64,000 nucleotides of DNA, from the NCBI RefSeq assembly GCF_029774155.1, contig NZ_CP103833.1, forward strand, positions 372,001-436,000. The letters run 5' to 3'. The position numbers and the translations under genes were made by a program. Shown here one piece after another: positions 1 to 9,121 of the stretch. Each line of letters starts with the position of its first letter. The first letter of the stretch is position 1. A model generated the notes under the pieces. The model did not search any database. It saw nothing but the letters and a program-made list of their open reading frames with translations, and had not been told where the DNA came from. Origin of the DNA: Actinobacillus arthritidis (GTDB lineage Bacteria; Pseudomonadota; Gammaproteobacteria; Enterobacterales; Pasteurellaceae).

Positions 1-1253
1 ATATGAACATCAAAAGTTATGACGCTGAGTTATGGGCGGCGATTGAAGGCGAAAATCGTCGTCAGGAAGAGCATATTGAATTGATTGCATCTGAAAACTA
101 TGCAAGTCCGCGAGTAATGGAAGCACAAGGCTCACAATTTACTAATAAATATGCAGAAGGCTATCCGGGTAAGCGTTATTACGGTGGTTGTGAATATGCA
201 GACATTGTTGAGCAATTAGCGATTGATCGTGCAAAACAATTATTCGGTGCGGATTATGTAAACGTACAGCCTCATTCTGGCTCACAAGCTAATGCGGCGG
301 TATATATGGCATTATTACAGCCACATGATACGATTTTAGGTATGAGCCTTGCACATGGCGGACACTTAACACATGGCGCATCAGTAAGTTTCTCCGGTAA
401 AATTTATAATGCGGTACAATACGGGATTACAGATGAAGGTTTAATTGATTATGAAGATGTTCGTCAAAAAGCATTAGAATGTAAACCGAAAATGATCGTT
501 GCAGGTTTTTCGGCTTATTCTCAAGTAATCGATTGGGCTAAAATGCGTAAGATCGCCGATGAAGTGGGAGCTTATTTATTTGTAGATATGGCCCACGTAG
601 CGGGTTTAATTGCCGCTGGCGTTTATCCGAATCCACTTCCACATGCTCACGTTGTGACAACTACCACACATAAAACCTTAGGCGGTCCTCGTGGCGGATT
701 AATTCTTTCTGCTTGTGGAGATGAAGACATTTATAAAAAACTGCAATCAGCGGTATTCCCAGCAGGACAAGGCGGTCCATTAGTACATATTATTGCGGCG
801 AAAGCGGTTTGTTTTAAAGAAGCTCTTGAACCGGAATATAAAATCTATCAGCAAAATGTTGTGAAAAATGCAAAAGCGATGGTGGAAGTATTCAAACAAC
901 GCGGTTATGAAGTAATTTCAAATGGTACGGAAAACCATCTTTTCCTGGTGAGCTTTGTTAAACAAGGTTTAACCGGTAAAGCGACGGATGCGGCATTGGG
1001 TCAGGCAAATATCACAGTGAATAAAAACTCGGTGCCGAATGATCCACAAAAGCCGTTTGTTACTTCAGGGATTCGTGTCGGTACACCTTCAGTGACTCGT
1101 CGTGGTTTTAACGAAAATGATGTGCGTGAACTTGCCGGTTGGATGTGTGACGTTTTAGACAGTATCGGCAAAGATAATCATGAACAAGTGATTACGGAAA
1201 CGAAAGCAAAAGTATTAGCAATTTGCCAACGTTTACCAGTATATCCAAAATAA
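1..1253 (+). CDS. glyA: Serine hydroxymethyltransferase, 5' end outside window
   Basis: PLP enzyme that converts serine and tetrahydrofolate to glycine and 5,10-methylene-THF, the main cytosolic source of one-carbon units. The protein aligns with E. coli GlyA from about its residue 6 (MNIxxYDAELW), so roughly five N-terminal codons and the ribosome binding site lie before the window. The Met codon at base 3 is probably internal. The PLP-lysine motif [14 protein letters not shown] is present (lysine about residue 224 counted from that Met), as are the IELIASEN and [11 protein letters not shown] family signatures. The C-terminus is complete. thrS follows on the same strand after a leader. Family assignment is certain. 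Confidence 0.97.
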   Translation, partial: MNIKSYDAELWAAIEGENRRQEEHIELIASENYASPRVMEAQGSQFTNKYAEGYPGKRYYGGCEYADIVEQLAIDRAKQLFGADYVNVQPHSGSQANAAVYMALLQPHDTILGMSLAHGGHLTHGASVSFSGKIYNAVQYGITDEGLIDYEDVRQKALECKPKMIVAGFSAYSQVIDWAKMRKIADEVGAYLFVDMAHVAGLIAAGVYPNPLPHAHVVTTTTHKTLGGPRGGLILSACGDEDIYKKLQSAVFPAGQGGPLVHIIAAKAVCFKEALEPEYKIYQQNVVKNAKAMVEVFKQRGYEVISNGTENHLFLVSFVKQGLTGKATDAALGQANITVNKNSVPNDPQKPFVTSGIRVGTPSVTRRGFNENDVRELAGWMCDVLDSIGKDNHEQVITETKAKVLAICQRLPVYPK

Positions 1254-1278
1254 GAATATCATAATCATTTAAAGATCA

Positions 1279-1321
1279 AGCGGTCAGATTTTTGCAAAAT
1301 TTTGTAGGAATCTGACCGCTT
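1279..1321 (+). terminator. Inverted uptake-signal hairpin after glyA
   Basis: AAGCGGTCAGAT and its complement ATCTGACCGCTT flank a 19-base A/T-rich loop. The arms are two uptake-signal cores in opposite orientation, a common Pasteurellaceae terminator design. The downstream T-tract is weak, so it may be only a partial terminator. Confidence 0.6.
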
Positions 1322-1338
1322 ATTTGCATTTTGTGATA

Positions 1339-1470
1339 GAATCTACTCGTTTTACTATTCACCCAAGGTTGGGGTGATGTAAAACCAAATTGTCAAAAAA
1401 GATTCAAATCAGACCGCTTGTCAGCGGTTTTTATTTTTTAATCAACAAGTCACCTCTCGTATGGGTGACC
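1339..1470 (+). promoter_or_regulatory. thrS leader with two tRNA-Thr anticodon-arm-like stem-loops
   Basis: Just upstream of the thrS ribosome binding site, GTCACC (1449-1454) pairs with GGTGAC (1464-1469). Adding the T-G wobble pair leaves a 7-base loop CTCGTAT at 1456-1462. This matches a tRNA-Thr(CGU) anticodon loop: U at position 33, then CGU at 34-36. A second weaker stem (GAAT..TA / TA..ATTC, 1339-1360) presents the loop CTCGTTT at 1346-1352, and TCACCC/GGGTGA (1359-1377) forms a competing hairpin. E. coli thrS is autorepressed when ThrRS binds an operator with anticodon-like arms, so the same control is likely here. That function is inferred; the stems and loops are seen directly. Confidence 0.65.
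1413..1439 (+). terminator. Short intrinsic terminator inside the thrS leader
   Basis: ACCGCT-TGTC-AGCGGT is a 6-bp stem with a tetraloop followed by TTTTATTTTTT. It lies 52 bases before the thrS start, between the two anticodon-like arms. It could end glyA read-through or act as an attenuator in the leader; which one depends on where the thrS promoter lies. Confidence 0.6.
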
Positions 1471-1490
1471 ACTGTAACAAGGATATAAAA

Positions 1491-3422
1491 ATGCCTATTA
1501 TCACTTTACCAGACGGCTCACAACGCCAATTCGATAATCCCGTTTCTGTAATGGAAGTTGCACAATCAATCGGTGCAGGCTTAGCGAAAGCCACGATTGC
1601 CGGTCGTGTAAACGGCGAACGCCGTGATGCGTGTGACATCATTTCTGAAGATAGCTCACTTGAAATTATTACCGCAAAAGATGAAGACGGTTTAGAGATC
1701 ATTCGTCACTCATGTGCACACTTATTAGGTCATGCGATCAAACAATTATTCCCAGATGTAAAAATGGCGATTGGTCCAACAATCGACAATGGCTTCTATT
1801 ATGATGTGGATTTAGATCGCTCGCTCACACAAGAAGATTTAGATGCGATTGAAAAGCGTATGCTTGAGCTGGCTAAAACCAACTATGACGTGGTGAAAAA
1901 ACGCGTGAGCTGGCAAGAAGCGCGTGATACGTTTGAAAAACGTGGCGAACCGTACAAAATGGCGATCTTAGATGAAAATATCGAACGCACTGCAACGCCT
2001 GCGTTATATCATCACGAAGAATATATTGATATGTGTCGTGGTCCGCACGTACCAAATATGCGTTTCTGCCACCATTTCAAATTACAAAAAGTTGCAGGCG
2101 CATACTGGCGTGGCGACAGTAAAAACAAAATGTTGCAACGTATTTACGGCACTGCTTGGGCAGATAAAAAACAATTAGCGGAATACTTAACTCGTTTAGA
2201 AGAAGGCGCAAAACGTGACCACCGCCGTATCGGTAAAGCGTTAGATTTATACCATATGCAAGAAGAAGCACCGGGTATGGTGTTCTGGCACAATGACGGT
2301 TGGACGATTTTCCGTGAGCTCGAAACTTTCGTACGTACTAAATTAAAAGAGTACGATTACCAAGAAGTAAAAGGTCCGTTTATGATGGACAGAGTGCTTT
2401 GGGAGCGTACTGGTCACTGGCAAAATTATGCGGATTTAATGTTCACTACGCAATCTGAAAACCGTGAATATGCAATCAAACCGATGAACTGCCCGGGGCA
2501 CGTTCAAATCTTCAATCAAGGTTTAAAATCATACCGTGACTTACCAATCCGTATGGCGGAATTCGGTTCATGCCACCGTAACGAGCCATCTGGTTCATTA
2601 CATGGCTTAATGCGTGTACGTGGTTTTACTCAAGATGATGCACATATTTTCTGTACCGAAGATCAAATTGAAAGCGAAGTAACCAGCTGTATCCGTATGG
2701 TTTACGACATTTACAGCACTTTTGGTTTCAGCAACATTCAAGTGAAACTTTCAACCCGTCCTGAAAACCGTATCGGTGATGATGTGATGTGGGATCGTGC
2801 AGAAGACGGCTTAGCAAAAGCTTTAACGGCAAACGGTTTAAGCTATGAAATCCAAGAAGGCGAAGGCGCATTCTACGGTCCGAAAATTGAGTTTGCATTA
2901 CGTGACTGTTTAGATCGTGAATGGCAATGCGGTACAATTCAATTAGACTTCGCATTACCGGGTCGTTTAGATGCGTCTTATGTGGCGGAAGATAACGGTC
3001 GCCGTACACCGGTTATGATTCACCGTGCGATTTTAGGTTCTATCGAACGCTTTATCGGTATTATTACCGAAGAATACGCTGGCTTCTTCCCAACGTGGTT
3101 AGCACCGACTCAAGCGGTGGTAATGAACATTACCGATAGCCAAGCGGACTATGTACAGAAAGTAACGAAAGCATTATCGGATGCGGGTATCCGTGCGAAA
3201 TCAGACTTACGTAATGAAAAAGTCGGCTTTAAAGTACGTGAACACACCTTACGTCGAGTACCTTATATGCTTGTGTGCGGCGATAAAGAAATCGAAGCAG
3301 GCAAAGTATCGGTACGTACCCGTAAAGGTGCAGATTTAGGCACATTCACGATTGAAGAATTTGTTGAAATCCTTAAAAACCAAGTGAAAGCTCGTGAACT
3401 TAAATTATTAGGCGAAGAGTAA
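1491..3422 (+). CDS. thrS: Threonyl-tRNA synthetase
   Basis: Charges tRNA-Thr with threonine in the cytosol and edits mischarged serine. The protein has 643 residues (E. coli 642). In order it carries the TGS domain (residues 1-62, starting [10 protein letters not shown]), the editing domain with [10 protein letters not shown], the class II catalytic core with the zinc-ligand segments MNCPGH and [15 protein letters not shown], and the C-terminal anticodon-binding domain. The start at 1491 has AAGGA eight bases upstream and gives the canonical MPIITLPDG; an in-frame ATG ten codons earlier lies inside the operator hairpin and is rejected. In E. coli thrS leads the infC-rpmI-rplT cluster; here a TonB receptor separates them. 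Confidence 0.98.
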   Translation: MPIITLPDGSQRQFDNPVSVMEVAQSIGAGLAKATIAGRVNGERRDACDIISEDSSLEIITAKDEDGLEIIRHSCAHLLGHAIKQLFPDVKMAIGPTIDNGFYYDVDLDRSLTQEDLDAIEKRMLELAKTNYDVVKKRVSWQEARDTFEKRGEPYKMAILDENIERTATPALYHHEEYIDMCRGPHVPNMRFCHHFKLQKVAGAYWRGDSKNKMLQRIYGTAWADKKQLAEYLTRLEEGAKRDHRRIGKALDLYHMQEEAPGMVFWHNDGWTIFRELETFVRTKLKEYDYQEVKGPFMMDRVLWERTGHWQNYADLMFTTQSENREYAIKPMNCPGHVQIFNQGLKSYRDLPIRMAEFGSCHRNEPSGSLHGLMRVRGFTQDDAHIFCTEDQIESEVTSCIRMVYDIYSTFGFSNIQVKLSTRPENRIGDDVMWDRAEDGLAKALTANGLSYEIQEGEGAFYGPKIEFALRDCLDREWQCGTIQLDFALPGRLDASYVAEDNGRRTPVMIHRAILGSIERFIGIITEEYAGFFPTWLAPTQAVVMNITDSQADYVQKVTKALSDAGIRAKSDLRNEKVGFKVREHTLRRVPYMLVCGDKEIEAGKVSVRTRKGADLGTFTIEEFVEILKNQVKARELKLLGEE

Positions 3423-3441
3423 TTTCATTATTTGTAAAAGG

Positions 3442-3466
3442 GCGGTCAAATTTGACCGCTTTTTTT
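3442..3466 (+). terminator. Intrinsic terminator of thrS
   Basis: A perfect 9-bp palindrome GCGGTCAAA/TTTGACCGC with no loop bases apart from the turn, followed by TTTTTTT. It starts 20 bases after the thrS stop and uses uptake-signal sequence as stem. Confidence 0.9.
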
Positions 3467-3584
3467 ATATCTATCAAAAGCTAAAATCCTGTTAGATTAT
3501 TTATGTCTGTGGAATATTTATTTTTGAGCGTATTGTTATGTTATTTATTGTAAATTTAGGTTTGTGTTTTTAGGTAAAATAAAT

Positions 3585-3607
3585 ATAATTAAGAATCATT
3601 CTTATTA
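3585..3607 (+). promoter_or_regulatory. Putative Fur box before the TonB receptor
   Basis: The segment contains the perfect inverted repeat AAGAAT-C-ATTCTT at 3591-3603. It matches 11 of 19 positions of the Fur consensus, including the core AATCATT. It sits immediately before the ribosome binding site AAGGAG (3609-3614) of the receptor. Iron repression of this receptor is therefore likely. Binding itself is inferred. Confidence 0.65.
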
Positions 3608-3622
3608 AAAGGAGATTCATAT

Positions 3623-6586
3623 ATGAGAAAAATAAATAAACAAATCTTATTATGCAGTTCTATTACGCTCTTATTTCAAGCGGAAGCCCATGCTTCGGTA
3701 TCGGAACAGTTAGATATGATAGATGTCATTGGGGAAACTGAAATAAATATTCGAGAGAAAAAAGTGGGAGAAACAAAGATCTCTGCTAAAACCATTAAAA
3801 AGCGACAGGTGGCGGACGGTAAAGATTTAGTTCGCTATGAAACCGGCGTCACTGTAGTCGAAAATGGACGTTTTGGAAATAGCGGTTTTGCGATTCGTGG
3901 TGTGGATGAAAATCGAGTAGGGATAATGATTGATGGTCTGCGTCAGGCAGAAACGTTATCTTCGCAAGGATTTAAAGAATTATTTGAAGGATATGGAAAT
4001 TTTAATAATACGAGAAATGGTATCGAAATAGAAAATACGAAAATGGCAACCATCACAAAAGGGGCTGATTCAATTAAATCAGGGAGTGGTGCATTAGGTG
4101 GTTCGGTACTGTTTGAAACCAAAGATGCTCGAGATTATTTGATTAATAAAGATTACTATTTGAGTATGAAAAAAGGTTATCAAAGTATGAATAACCAAGA
4201 TATGTACTCAATGACGGCGGCAGGTAGATATAAGGGGATTGATGCTTTAGTGGTACATACTAAGCGTAATGGGCATGAAACAGAAAATTTTAGCTATAAA
4301 AATGAGGACGATCAGCTTGTAGGGAAAGCAAGAGAGAAAACCGATCCTTATCATATTAAGCGTGAAAGTACGCTAGTCAAATTAGCATATCAACCGAATG
4401 AAAATCATCGTTTCGGTGTGGTTTATGATTCCTCTAAGTTAGCTTCAAAAGGGAAAGATCTATCCTATACATTAAGACCTACACAATATTCAAAAGACGA
4501 ACGTTATGGAGAACGTTTAACGAATGATAAATCCAACCGAAAAAATATTCAGTTTACCTATGAAAACTTTGTACCTACATCGTTATGGGATTATGCCAAA
4601 ATATCATTTTCATCACAAAAAATTACGAATAATGCTCGTACGGATGAATATTGTTTTTCCTCAAAATGTAAACAAGTCGCAAATCCTAAGCGACTCCATT
4701 TTGAAAATAAAGATGGCGTTAATATGATCGTTGACGGTAATGGACAAGCAATTAGCGGTAAAGGCGAAACTCAAGGTTGGTCGACTGAGAGTGTGTATTT
4801 TGATGCCTCGGGAAATAAACTCAGTTCGCTTGGCGATTATAGAGAATATCGAGTTAATAATATTTATATTGATTGTAGTAAGCAAGATTGTTCGAAACCT
4901 TACCGTGTATTTTTGAAAAAAGATAAAGAATATGAGGATAAATATACTTTCGTTGATAGAACACTCAAGATTGAGACGATTAATGGTAAGAAATATGGTT
5001 CAGTGATTCCTCAAACAGGTCTGAAATACGGTTGGTTGACAACAGAAGAAGAACTCTTTTTTGTTTTACCTCATTCTGCAGGATACAGCCGTAATGATTA
5101 TAACGATAGGGATTTAAATACGGATACACGGCAAATTAATTTAGATTTTGACAAAGCATTTTCTTTATGGGGCTTTGAACATAGTGTGAAATATGGCGGA
5201 GTTTATAGCCAAACCAAGAAAAATATGTTGAATAAAGATGGTTATATCGGCGGCAATATACAATGGTGGGCGAATGATTTCTTTTGTGGCGAATCAAATA
5301 ACGATTATCCGGTAACTTATACACCTCGTCCTGATCAGTGGGCGACAACTGGTAACTGTACGGGGGAATATCGTTATAAAATAAATGGACGTTATAGCTA
5401 TTTATTACCGGTAAACAACCAAAATCAGACTTTTCATTTTGGGGATAATGTCAAGATAACGGATTGGCTAGGATTTGATCTGAATTATCGTTATGACAGA
5501 GAAAAGCAGAAACCAGCGTATGACGATAAAATCCCAGTACCAAAAGGTATGATTGCCGGTATTTTTGTGCCATTGCCGGGAAATGCTTATGGACCTAATG
5601 CGGATTGTGGTTATAACACGGAATGTATGAATCAGAATTTGCAACAAAATTTATCTCATCTCTTACAGAATAAGTCTTATAAACATCATTCTTATAGCTT
5701 AGGGGTAAATTTAGATCCGACAGATTGGTTACGTTTACAATTTAAATATTCAAATGGATTTAGAGCACCGACGTCAGATGAAATTTATATGACCTTCAAG
5801 CATCCGAGTTTTTCGATTAGTCCGAATACGCGTTTAAATAAAGAAGTTGCAAAGACGAAAGAAGTTGCGATGACGTGGTATAAAGACCAAAGTTTTTTAA
5901 CATTTAATTTATTCCGAACTGATTATAAAGATTTTATTGATTTGGTGTTTATGGGCGAAAAATTTGTTGATATCGGTAGTGCGATAAAATATCCATTTTA
6001 CCAAAATCAAAATTTAGATTATGCCCGAGTTCAAGGCTTTGAAATCAATTCTCGTTTTTCATTAGGCGATTTTTATCAAGCATTACAAGGTTTTCATTTG
6101 GGGTATAAATTGACACATCAAAAAGGACGTATAAATGGCCATCGCCCAATGAATGTTATTCAACCGACAACATCTGTATATTCTTTGGGGTATTCCGGAT
6201 TAGATGATAAATACGGCGTTGATTTTTTTCTTACGGATGTTTCAGCTAAGAAAGCGGCAGATACCTACAATATGTATTGGGAAAATCAGAGTAAAGATTC
6301 CGATTTTCTGGTTAAAGGTGAGCGTGTAAAAGATAGTTATATTCCTTGGCGTAATAAACATTACACGGTGTTAGATATGATTGCTTATAGTAAGCCTTTG
6401 AAAAATCTCACGATAACATTCGGCGTCTATAATATGCTAAATCAGAGATATATTACTTGGGATTCTGCACGTTCGATTCGTCCTTTAGGTACGATTAATA
6501 GAATTGATCATAATACTGGTGCTGGCTTTAGACGATTTTATGCACCGGGTAGAAATTTTCGTTTTACGACAGAGTTAACTTTCTAA
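3623..6586 (+). CDS. TonB-dependent haemoglobin/haem receptor
   Basis: Outer-membrane TonB-dependent receptor of the haemoglobin/haem-receptor family (HgbA, HmbR, HpuB type), 987 residues. A signal peptide of about 24 residues ends at AEAHA. A TonB-box-like stretch (DMIDVIGE) follows near residue 32. The plug has GFAIRGVDENRVGIMIDGLRQ and GGSVLFETKDA. A FRAP motif with a nearby histidine (FRAPTSDEIY..FKHP, F713) is typical of haem/haemoglobin receptors. The barrel ends in an aromatic residue (TELTF). A Fur-box-like palindrome precedes it. No lipoprotein partner or hugZ-like gene is adjacent. The ligand (haemoglobin, haem or another carrier) cannot be fixed from sequence, so no symbol is given. 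The start has AAGGAG eight bases upstream. Confidence 0.9.
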   Translation: MRKINKQILLCSSITLLFQAEAHASVSEQLDMIDVIGETEINIREKKVGETKISAKTIKKRQVADGKDLVRYETGVTVVENGRFGNSGFAIRGVDENRVGIMIDGLRQAETLSSQGFKELFEGYGNFNNTRNGIEIENTKMATITKGADSIKSGSGALGGSVLFETKDARDYLINKDYYLSMKKGYQSMNNQDMYSMTAAGRYKGIDALVVHTKRNGHETENFSYKNEDDQLVGKAREKTDPYHIKRESTLVKLAYQPNENHRFGVVYDSSKLASKGKDLSYTLRPTQYSKDERYGERLTNDKSNRKNIQFTYENFVPTSLWDYAKISFSSQKITNNARTDEYCFSSKCKQVANPKRLHFENKDGVNMIVDGNGQAISGKGETQGWSTESVYFDASGNKLSSLGDYREYRVNNIYIDCSKQDCSKPYRVFLKKDKEYEDKYTFVDRTLKIETINGKKYGSVIPQTGLKYGWLTTEEELFFVLPHSAGYSRNDYNDRDLNTDTRQINLDFDKAFSLWGFEHSVKYGGVYSQTKKNMLNKDGYIGGNIQWWANDFFCGESNNDYPVTYTPRPDQWATTGNCTGEYRYKINGRYSYLLPVNNQNQTFHFGDNVKITDWLGFDLNYRYDREKQKPAYDDKIPVPKGMIAGIFVPLPGNAYGPNADCGYNTECMNQNLQQNLSHLLQNKSYKHHSYSLGVNLDPTDWLRLQFKYSNGFRAPTSDEIYMTFKHPSFSISPNTRLNKEVAKTKEVAMTWYKDQSFLTFNLFRTDYKDFIDLVFMGEKFVDIGSAIKYPFYQNQNLDYARVQGFEINSRFSLGDFYQALQGFHLGYKLTHQKGRINGHRPMNVIQPTTSVYSLGYSGLDDKYGVDFFLTDVSAKKAADTYNMYWENQSKDSDFLVKGERVKDSYIPWRNKHYTVLDMIAYSKPLKNLTITFGVYNMLNQRYITWDSARSIRPLGTINRIDHNTGAGFRRFYAPGRNFRFTTELTF

Positions 6587-6779
6587 CAGATAATTTCTGT
6601 GATTATTACGCTTAATATTGATTATTTTTTCGTTCGCTATTGCATAACTTGGCAATATCTTTTAGAATCCGGACGTTTGTGTTTCAATTAATTTCAATTG
6701 AAGGACTTGAGAGATTTTAATCTTCTGCTCAGCAGTCGATTTCAGAGTAAAACTTACAATTACAAGAAGGAATAATACT

Positions 6780-7323
6780 ATTAAACCTGTAAAACGTGTT
6801 CAGTCAAATCGCGCACATCGTCTTAATGATGAAATTCGTGGCGTGAAGGAAGTTCGCCTAACTGATGAAAATGGCGAACAAGTTGGTATCGTATCAATTC
6901 AAGATGCTTTGGCGAGAGCGGAAGAAGCTGAATTAGATTTAGTTGAAATCAGCCCTAATGCAGAACCGCCGGTTTGTCGTATTATGAACTACGGTAAGTT
7001 CATCTACGAAAAAGAAAAAGTCGCGAAAGAGCAAAAGAAAAAGCAGAAAGTCGTACAAATTAAGGAAATTAAATTCCGTCCGGGTACAGACGATGGCGAT
7101 TATCAAATTAAGTTACGCAAACATTTTACGTTTCTTAGAAGACGGCGATAAAGTTAAAATTACCGTTCGTTTCCGTGGTCGTGAAATGGCTCACCAAGAT
7201 ATCGGTTTAGACGTTTTAGATCGTGTTAAAGCAGATACGGCTGAAGTGGCAGTAGTTGAATCAGCACCGGGTAAACTTGAAGGTCGCCAAGCGGTAATGG
7301 TTATTGCACCGAAGAAAAAATAA
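6780..7323 (+). CDS. infC: Translation initiation factor IF-3, ATT start, one-base insertion
   Basis: IF3 binds the 30S subunit, prevents premature 50S joining and proofreads start codons. The frame opens at ATT (6780-6782) with AAGAAGGA eight bases upstream. This is the same rare start that E. coli infC uses for autoregulation by IF3. It gives [20 protein letters not shown], which matches the family N-terminus. The reading frame breaks at CGCAAAC (7116-7122): one extra A turns [11 protein letters not shown] into a premature stop at 7151. The second half ([10 protein letters not shown] to VIAPKKK) continues intact in the next frame. IF3 is essential, so a base-call error is much more likely than a real mutation. 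Confidence 0.93.
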
Positions 7324-7336
7324 TTTATTCTTGCAT

Positions 7337-7376
7337 AAAACGGGCGGTTCCTATAAAATCCGTCCGTTTTCTCTTT
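7337..7376 (+). terminator. Terminator after infC
   Basis: AAAACGGGCGG and CCGTCCGTTTT form an 11-bp stem with one G-T pair and a 12-base loop, followed by CTCTTTT. It would separate infC from rpmI-rplT unless read-through or antitermination occurs. Confidence 0.75.
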
Positions 7377-7570
7377 TGTAAAAAAGAGAAACAAAAGCGA
7401 TCTACAGGCACATTTCGCGACCTGATTTGCTTTTTAAGTCGCAAAGCTTATGAGCGGTAACGCTCTTTCGAGATAATTAGTGCTTTCCAAGTAGAAATAT
7501 GATTAGTGATAATTGCATTTTTCGCCTAATTATTGTGTATTATGTAAAACAATGCGGAGTTTATAAAACA
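7377..7570 (+). promoter_or_regulatory. Long rpmI-rplT leader
   Basis: The 190-base gap before rpmI holds no gene. It contains a small perfect hairpin with a GNRA tetraloop (GAGCG-GTAA-CGCTC, 7452-7465) and TTTGC/GCAAA arms just upstream. A possible -10 (TATTAT, 7538-7543) lies close to the gene. In E. coli, L20 represses rpmI-rplT through leader structure, so a similar element is plausible here. No known motif is matched with certainty. Confidence 0.35.
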
Positions 7571-7768
7571 ATGCCTAAAATTAAAACAGTACGTGGTGTT
7601 GCTAAGCGTTTCAAGAAAACAGCTTCAGGCGGTTTCAAACGTAAACAATCTCACTTACGTCATATTTTGACTAAGAAAACCACTAAACGTAAACGTCACT
7701 TACGCCACAAATCAATGGTAGCGAAAGCAGACCAAGTATTAGTAGTAGCGTGCTTACCATACGCATAA
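7571..7768 (+). CDS. rpmI: 50S ribosomal protein L35
   Basis: Small basic 65-residue protein of the large ribosomal subunit. The sequence [25 protein letters not shown] and the tail [14 protein letters not shown] type are diagnostic of bacterial L35. The start at 7571 gives the canonical N-terminus; a longer in-frame opening at 7499 has no family support. rplT follows after 67 bases with its own AGGAG, the usual rpmI-rplT pairing. Confidence 0.97.
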   Translation: MPKIKTVRGVAKRFKKTASGGFKRKQSHLRHILTKKTTKRKRHLRHKSMVAKADQVLVVACLPYA

Positions 7769-7811
7769 GCGTTGAGTCAAGTTAAAACGTACTTTAGTGA
7801 ATTTTAGTTAA

Positions 7812-8188
<377 letters not shown>

Positions 8189-8206
8189 TTTTAAAGAATA
8201 GAGATT

Positions 8207-8231
8207 AGGACGCCTTCTGGCGTCCTTTTTT
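8207..8231 (+). terminator. Terminator of rpmI-rplT
   Basis: AGGACGCC-TTCT-GGCGTCCT is a perfect 8-bp stem with a tetraloop followed by TTTTT. It ends only 6 bases before the next start codon. Confidence 0.93.
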
Positions 8232-8236
8232 ATATA

Positions 8237-8764
8237 ATGCGAAAATTAATCATTATTCGAGGGCATTCCGGAGCGGGAAAATCAACGTTTGCTAAGCAAA
8301 AAATAGTGGAATTTAAGCAAGATTTCCCGAGAGGTAAAGTTTTTCATATTGAAAACGATCAATTTTTATATGAAAACGGCGAATATATTTGGACGAAAGA
8401 AAGATTCCAAGCCGCCAAAGTATTGGCAGAACATAAATTAGCATTGGCTTGGCAGTTTGCAGAAACGTATTTGCAAATGCCGATTTTAATTATAATAAGT
8501 AATGTGAATATTAGTTTGCAAGCGGTTGAAAAATATCAAAATATTGCAAATGCTTTACAGATGAAAACCGAAAAGTATCGATTGATGAATTTCTTTAAGA
8601 ATCAGCATAATGTTGATGTATATACGGTATTGAATATGTATTTAGCGTTAGAACAGCAACCGTTAGCAGATGAAATTCTCATTAAGCCGATAAAGAAAAT
8701 GCCCTATTTTATGCGTATAATATTAGAAAAAATGCGTAAGCGTAGGGATAAAAAAGACAGATAA
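8237..8764 (+). CDS. P-loop kinase-like protein (AAA_33 / zeta-toxin-like fold)
   Basis: A 175-residue cytosolic protein with a Walker A motif GHSGAGKST at residues 9-17. A polynucleotide-kinase/zeta-type segment follows (HIENDQFLYENGEYIWTKER), then a helical C-terminus rich in Lys and Arg. It most resembles small AAA_33 ATPases of the kind related to phage and polynucleotide kinases. The substrate is unknown. It begins just after the rplT terminator and has no clear ribosome binding site apart from the terminator tail, so its translation signal is odd. No antitoxin is adjacent. It could be an RNA/nucleotide kinase or a host-takeover remnant; the fold is well supported, the role is not. Confidence 0.75.
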   Translation: MRKLIIIRGHSGAGKSTFAKQKIVEFKQDFPRGKVFHIENDQFLYENGEYIWTKERFQAAKVLAEHKLALAWQFAETYLQMPILIIISNVNISLQAVEKYQNIANALQMKTEKYRLMNFFKNQHNVDVYTVLNMYLALEQQPLADEILIKPIKKMPYFMRIILEKMRKRRDKKDR

Positions 8765-8805
8765 GTAGTCTAATGTTCACTTATTTTTACAAAAAGGAAA
8801 TAGTA

Positions 8806-9105
8806 ATGAAAAAATTAGTTTTATTGGCATTGCCTTTGGTCGTAACAGCCTGTTCTACACCGGTACAACAGAGTACAGTACCAATGGATATGCAAGCAGT
8901 TGCAGAGTATCAACAACGTGTGGCAAGTGGGAATACCGTTTCGGAAAAACAAAAGCAACGTGTTGCTCAGCAGATTGAACCAGATGAGCCGCTTAATCAA
9001 AGCGATAAGCGTCCGAAAGTAGTCAGACAGGTTGTAAGAGAGCCAGTGATTTATCCAAGCATTGGCATTGGTTACGGTTATCACAGACATCGTCATCATT
9101 GGTAA
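8806..9105 (+). CDS. Small putative lipoprotein with His-rich tail
   Basis: 99 residues starting MKKLVLLALPLVVTAC; the lipobox VTAC places the lipidated Cys at residue 16. The start at 8806 has AAGGAA upstream and removes an unconvincing 11-residue N-terminal extension. The middle is Gln/Lys/Arg-rich. The C-terminus ends GIGYGYHRHRHHW, a possible metal-binding or surface-exposed tail. I do not recognise a named family. The IS copy starts 16 bases after the stop. Confidence 0.8.
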   Translation: MKKLVLLALPLVVTACSTPVQQSTVPMDMQAVAEYQQRVASGNTVSEKQKQRVAQQIEPDEPLNQSDKRPKVVRQVVREPVIYPSIGIGYGYHRHRHHW

Positions 9106-9121
9106 TAAAAAAGACCGCTTA

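Noticed and set aside
1442..1702. Antisense reading frame over the thrS start
   Set aside because: It is a shadow of thrS coding sequence with no ribosome binding site or family resemblance.
3623..6586. Calling the TonB receptor transferrin-binding protein A
   Set aside because: There is no adjacent tbpB-like lipoprotein gene, and the plug and FRAP regions look like the haemoglobin/haem receptors.
6780..7323. Programmed frameshift in infC
   Set aside because: There is no slippery heptamer or stimulator, and related infC genes are continuous. One extra A explains it fully.
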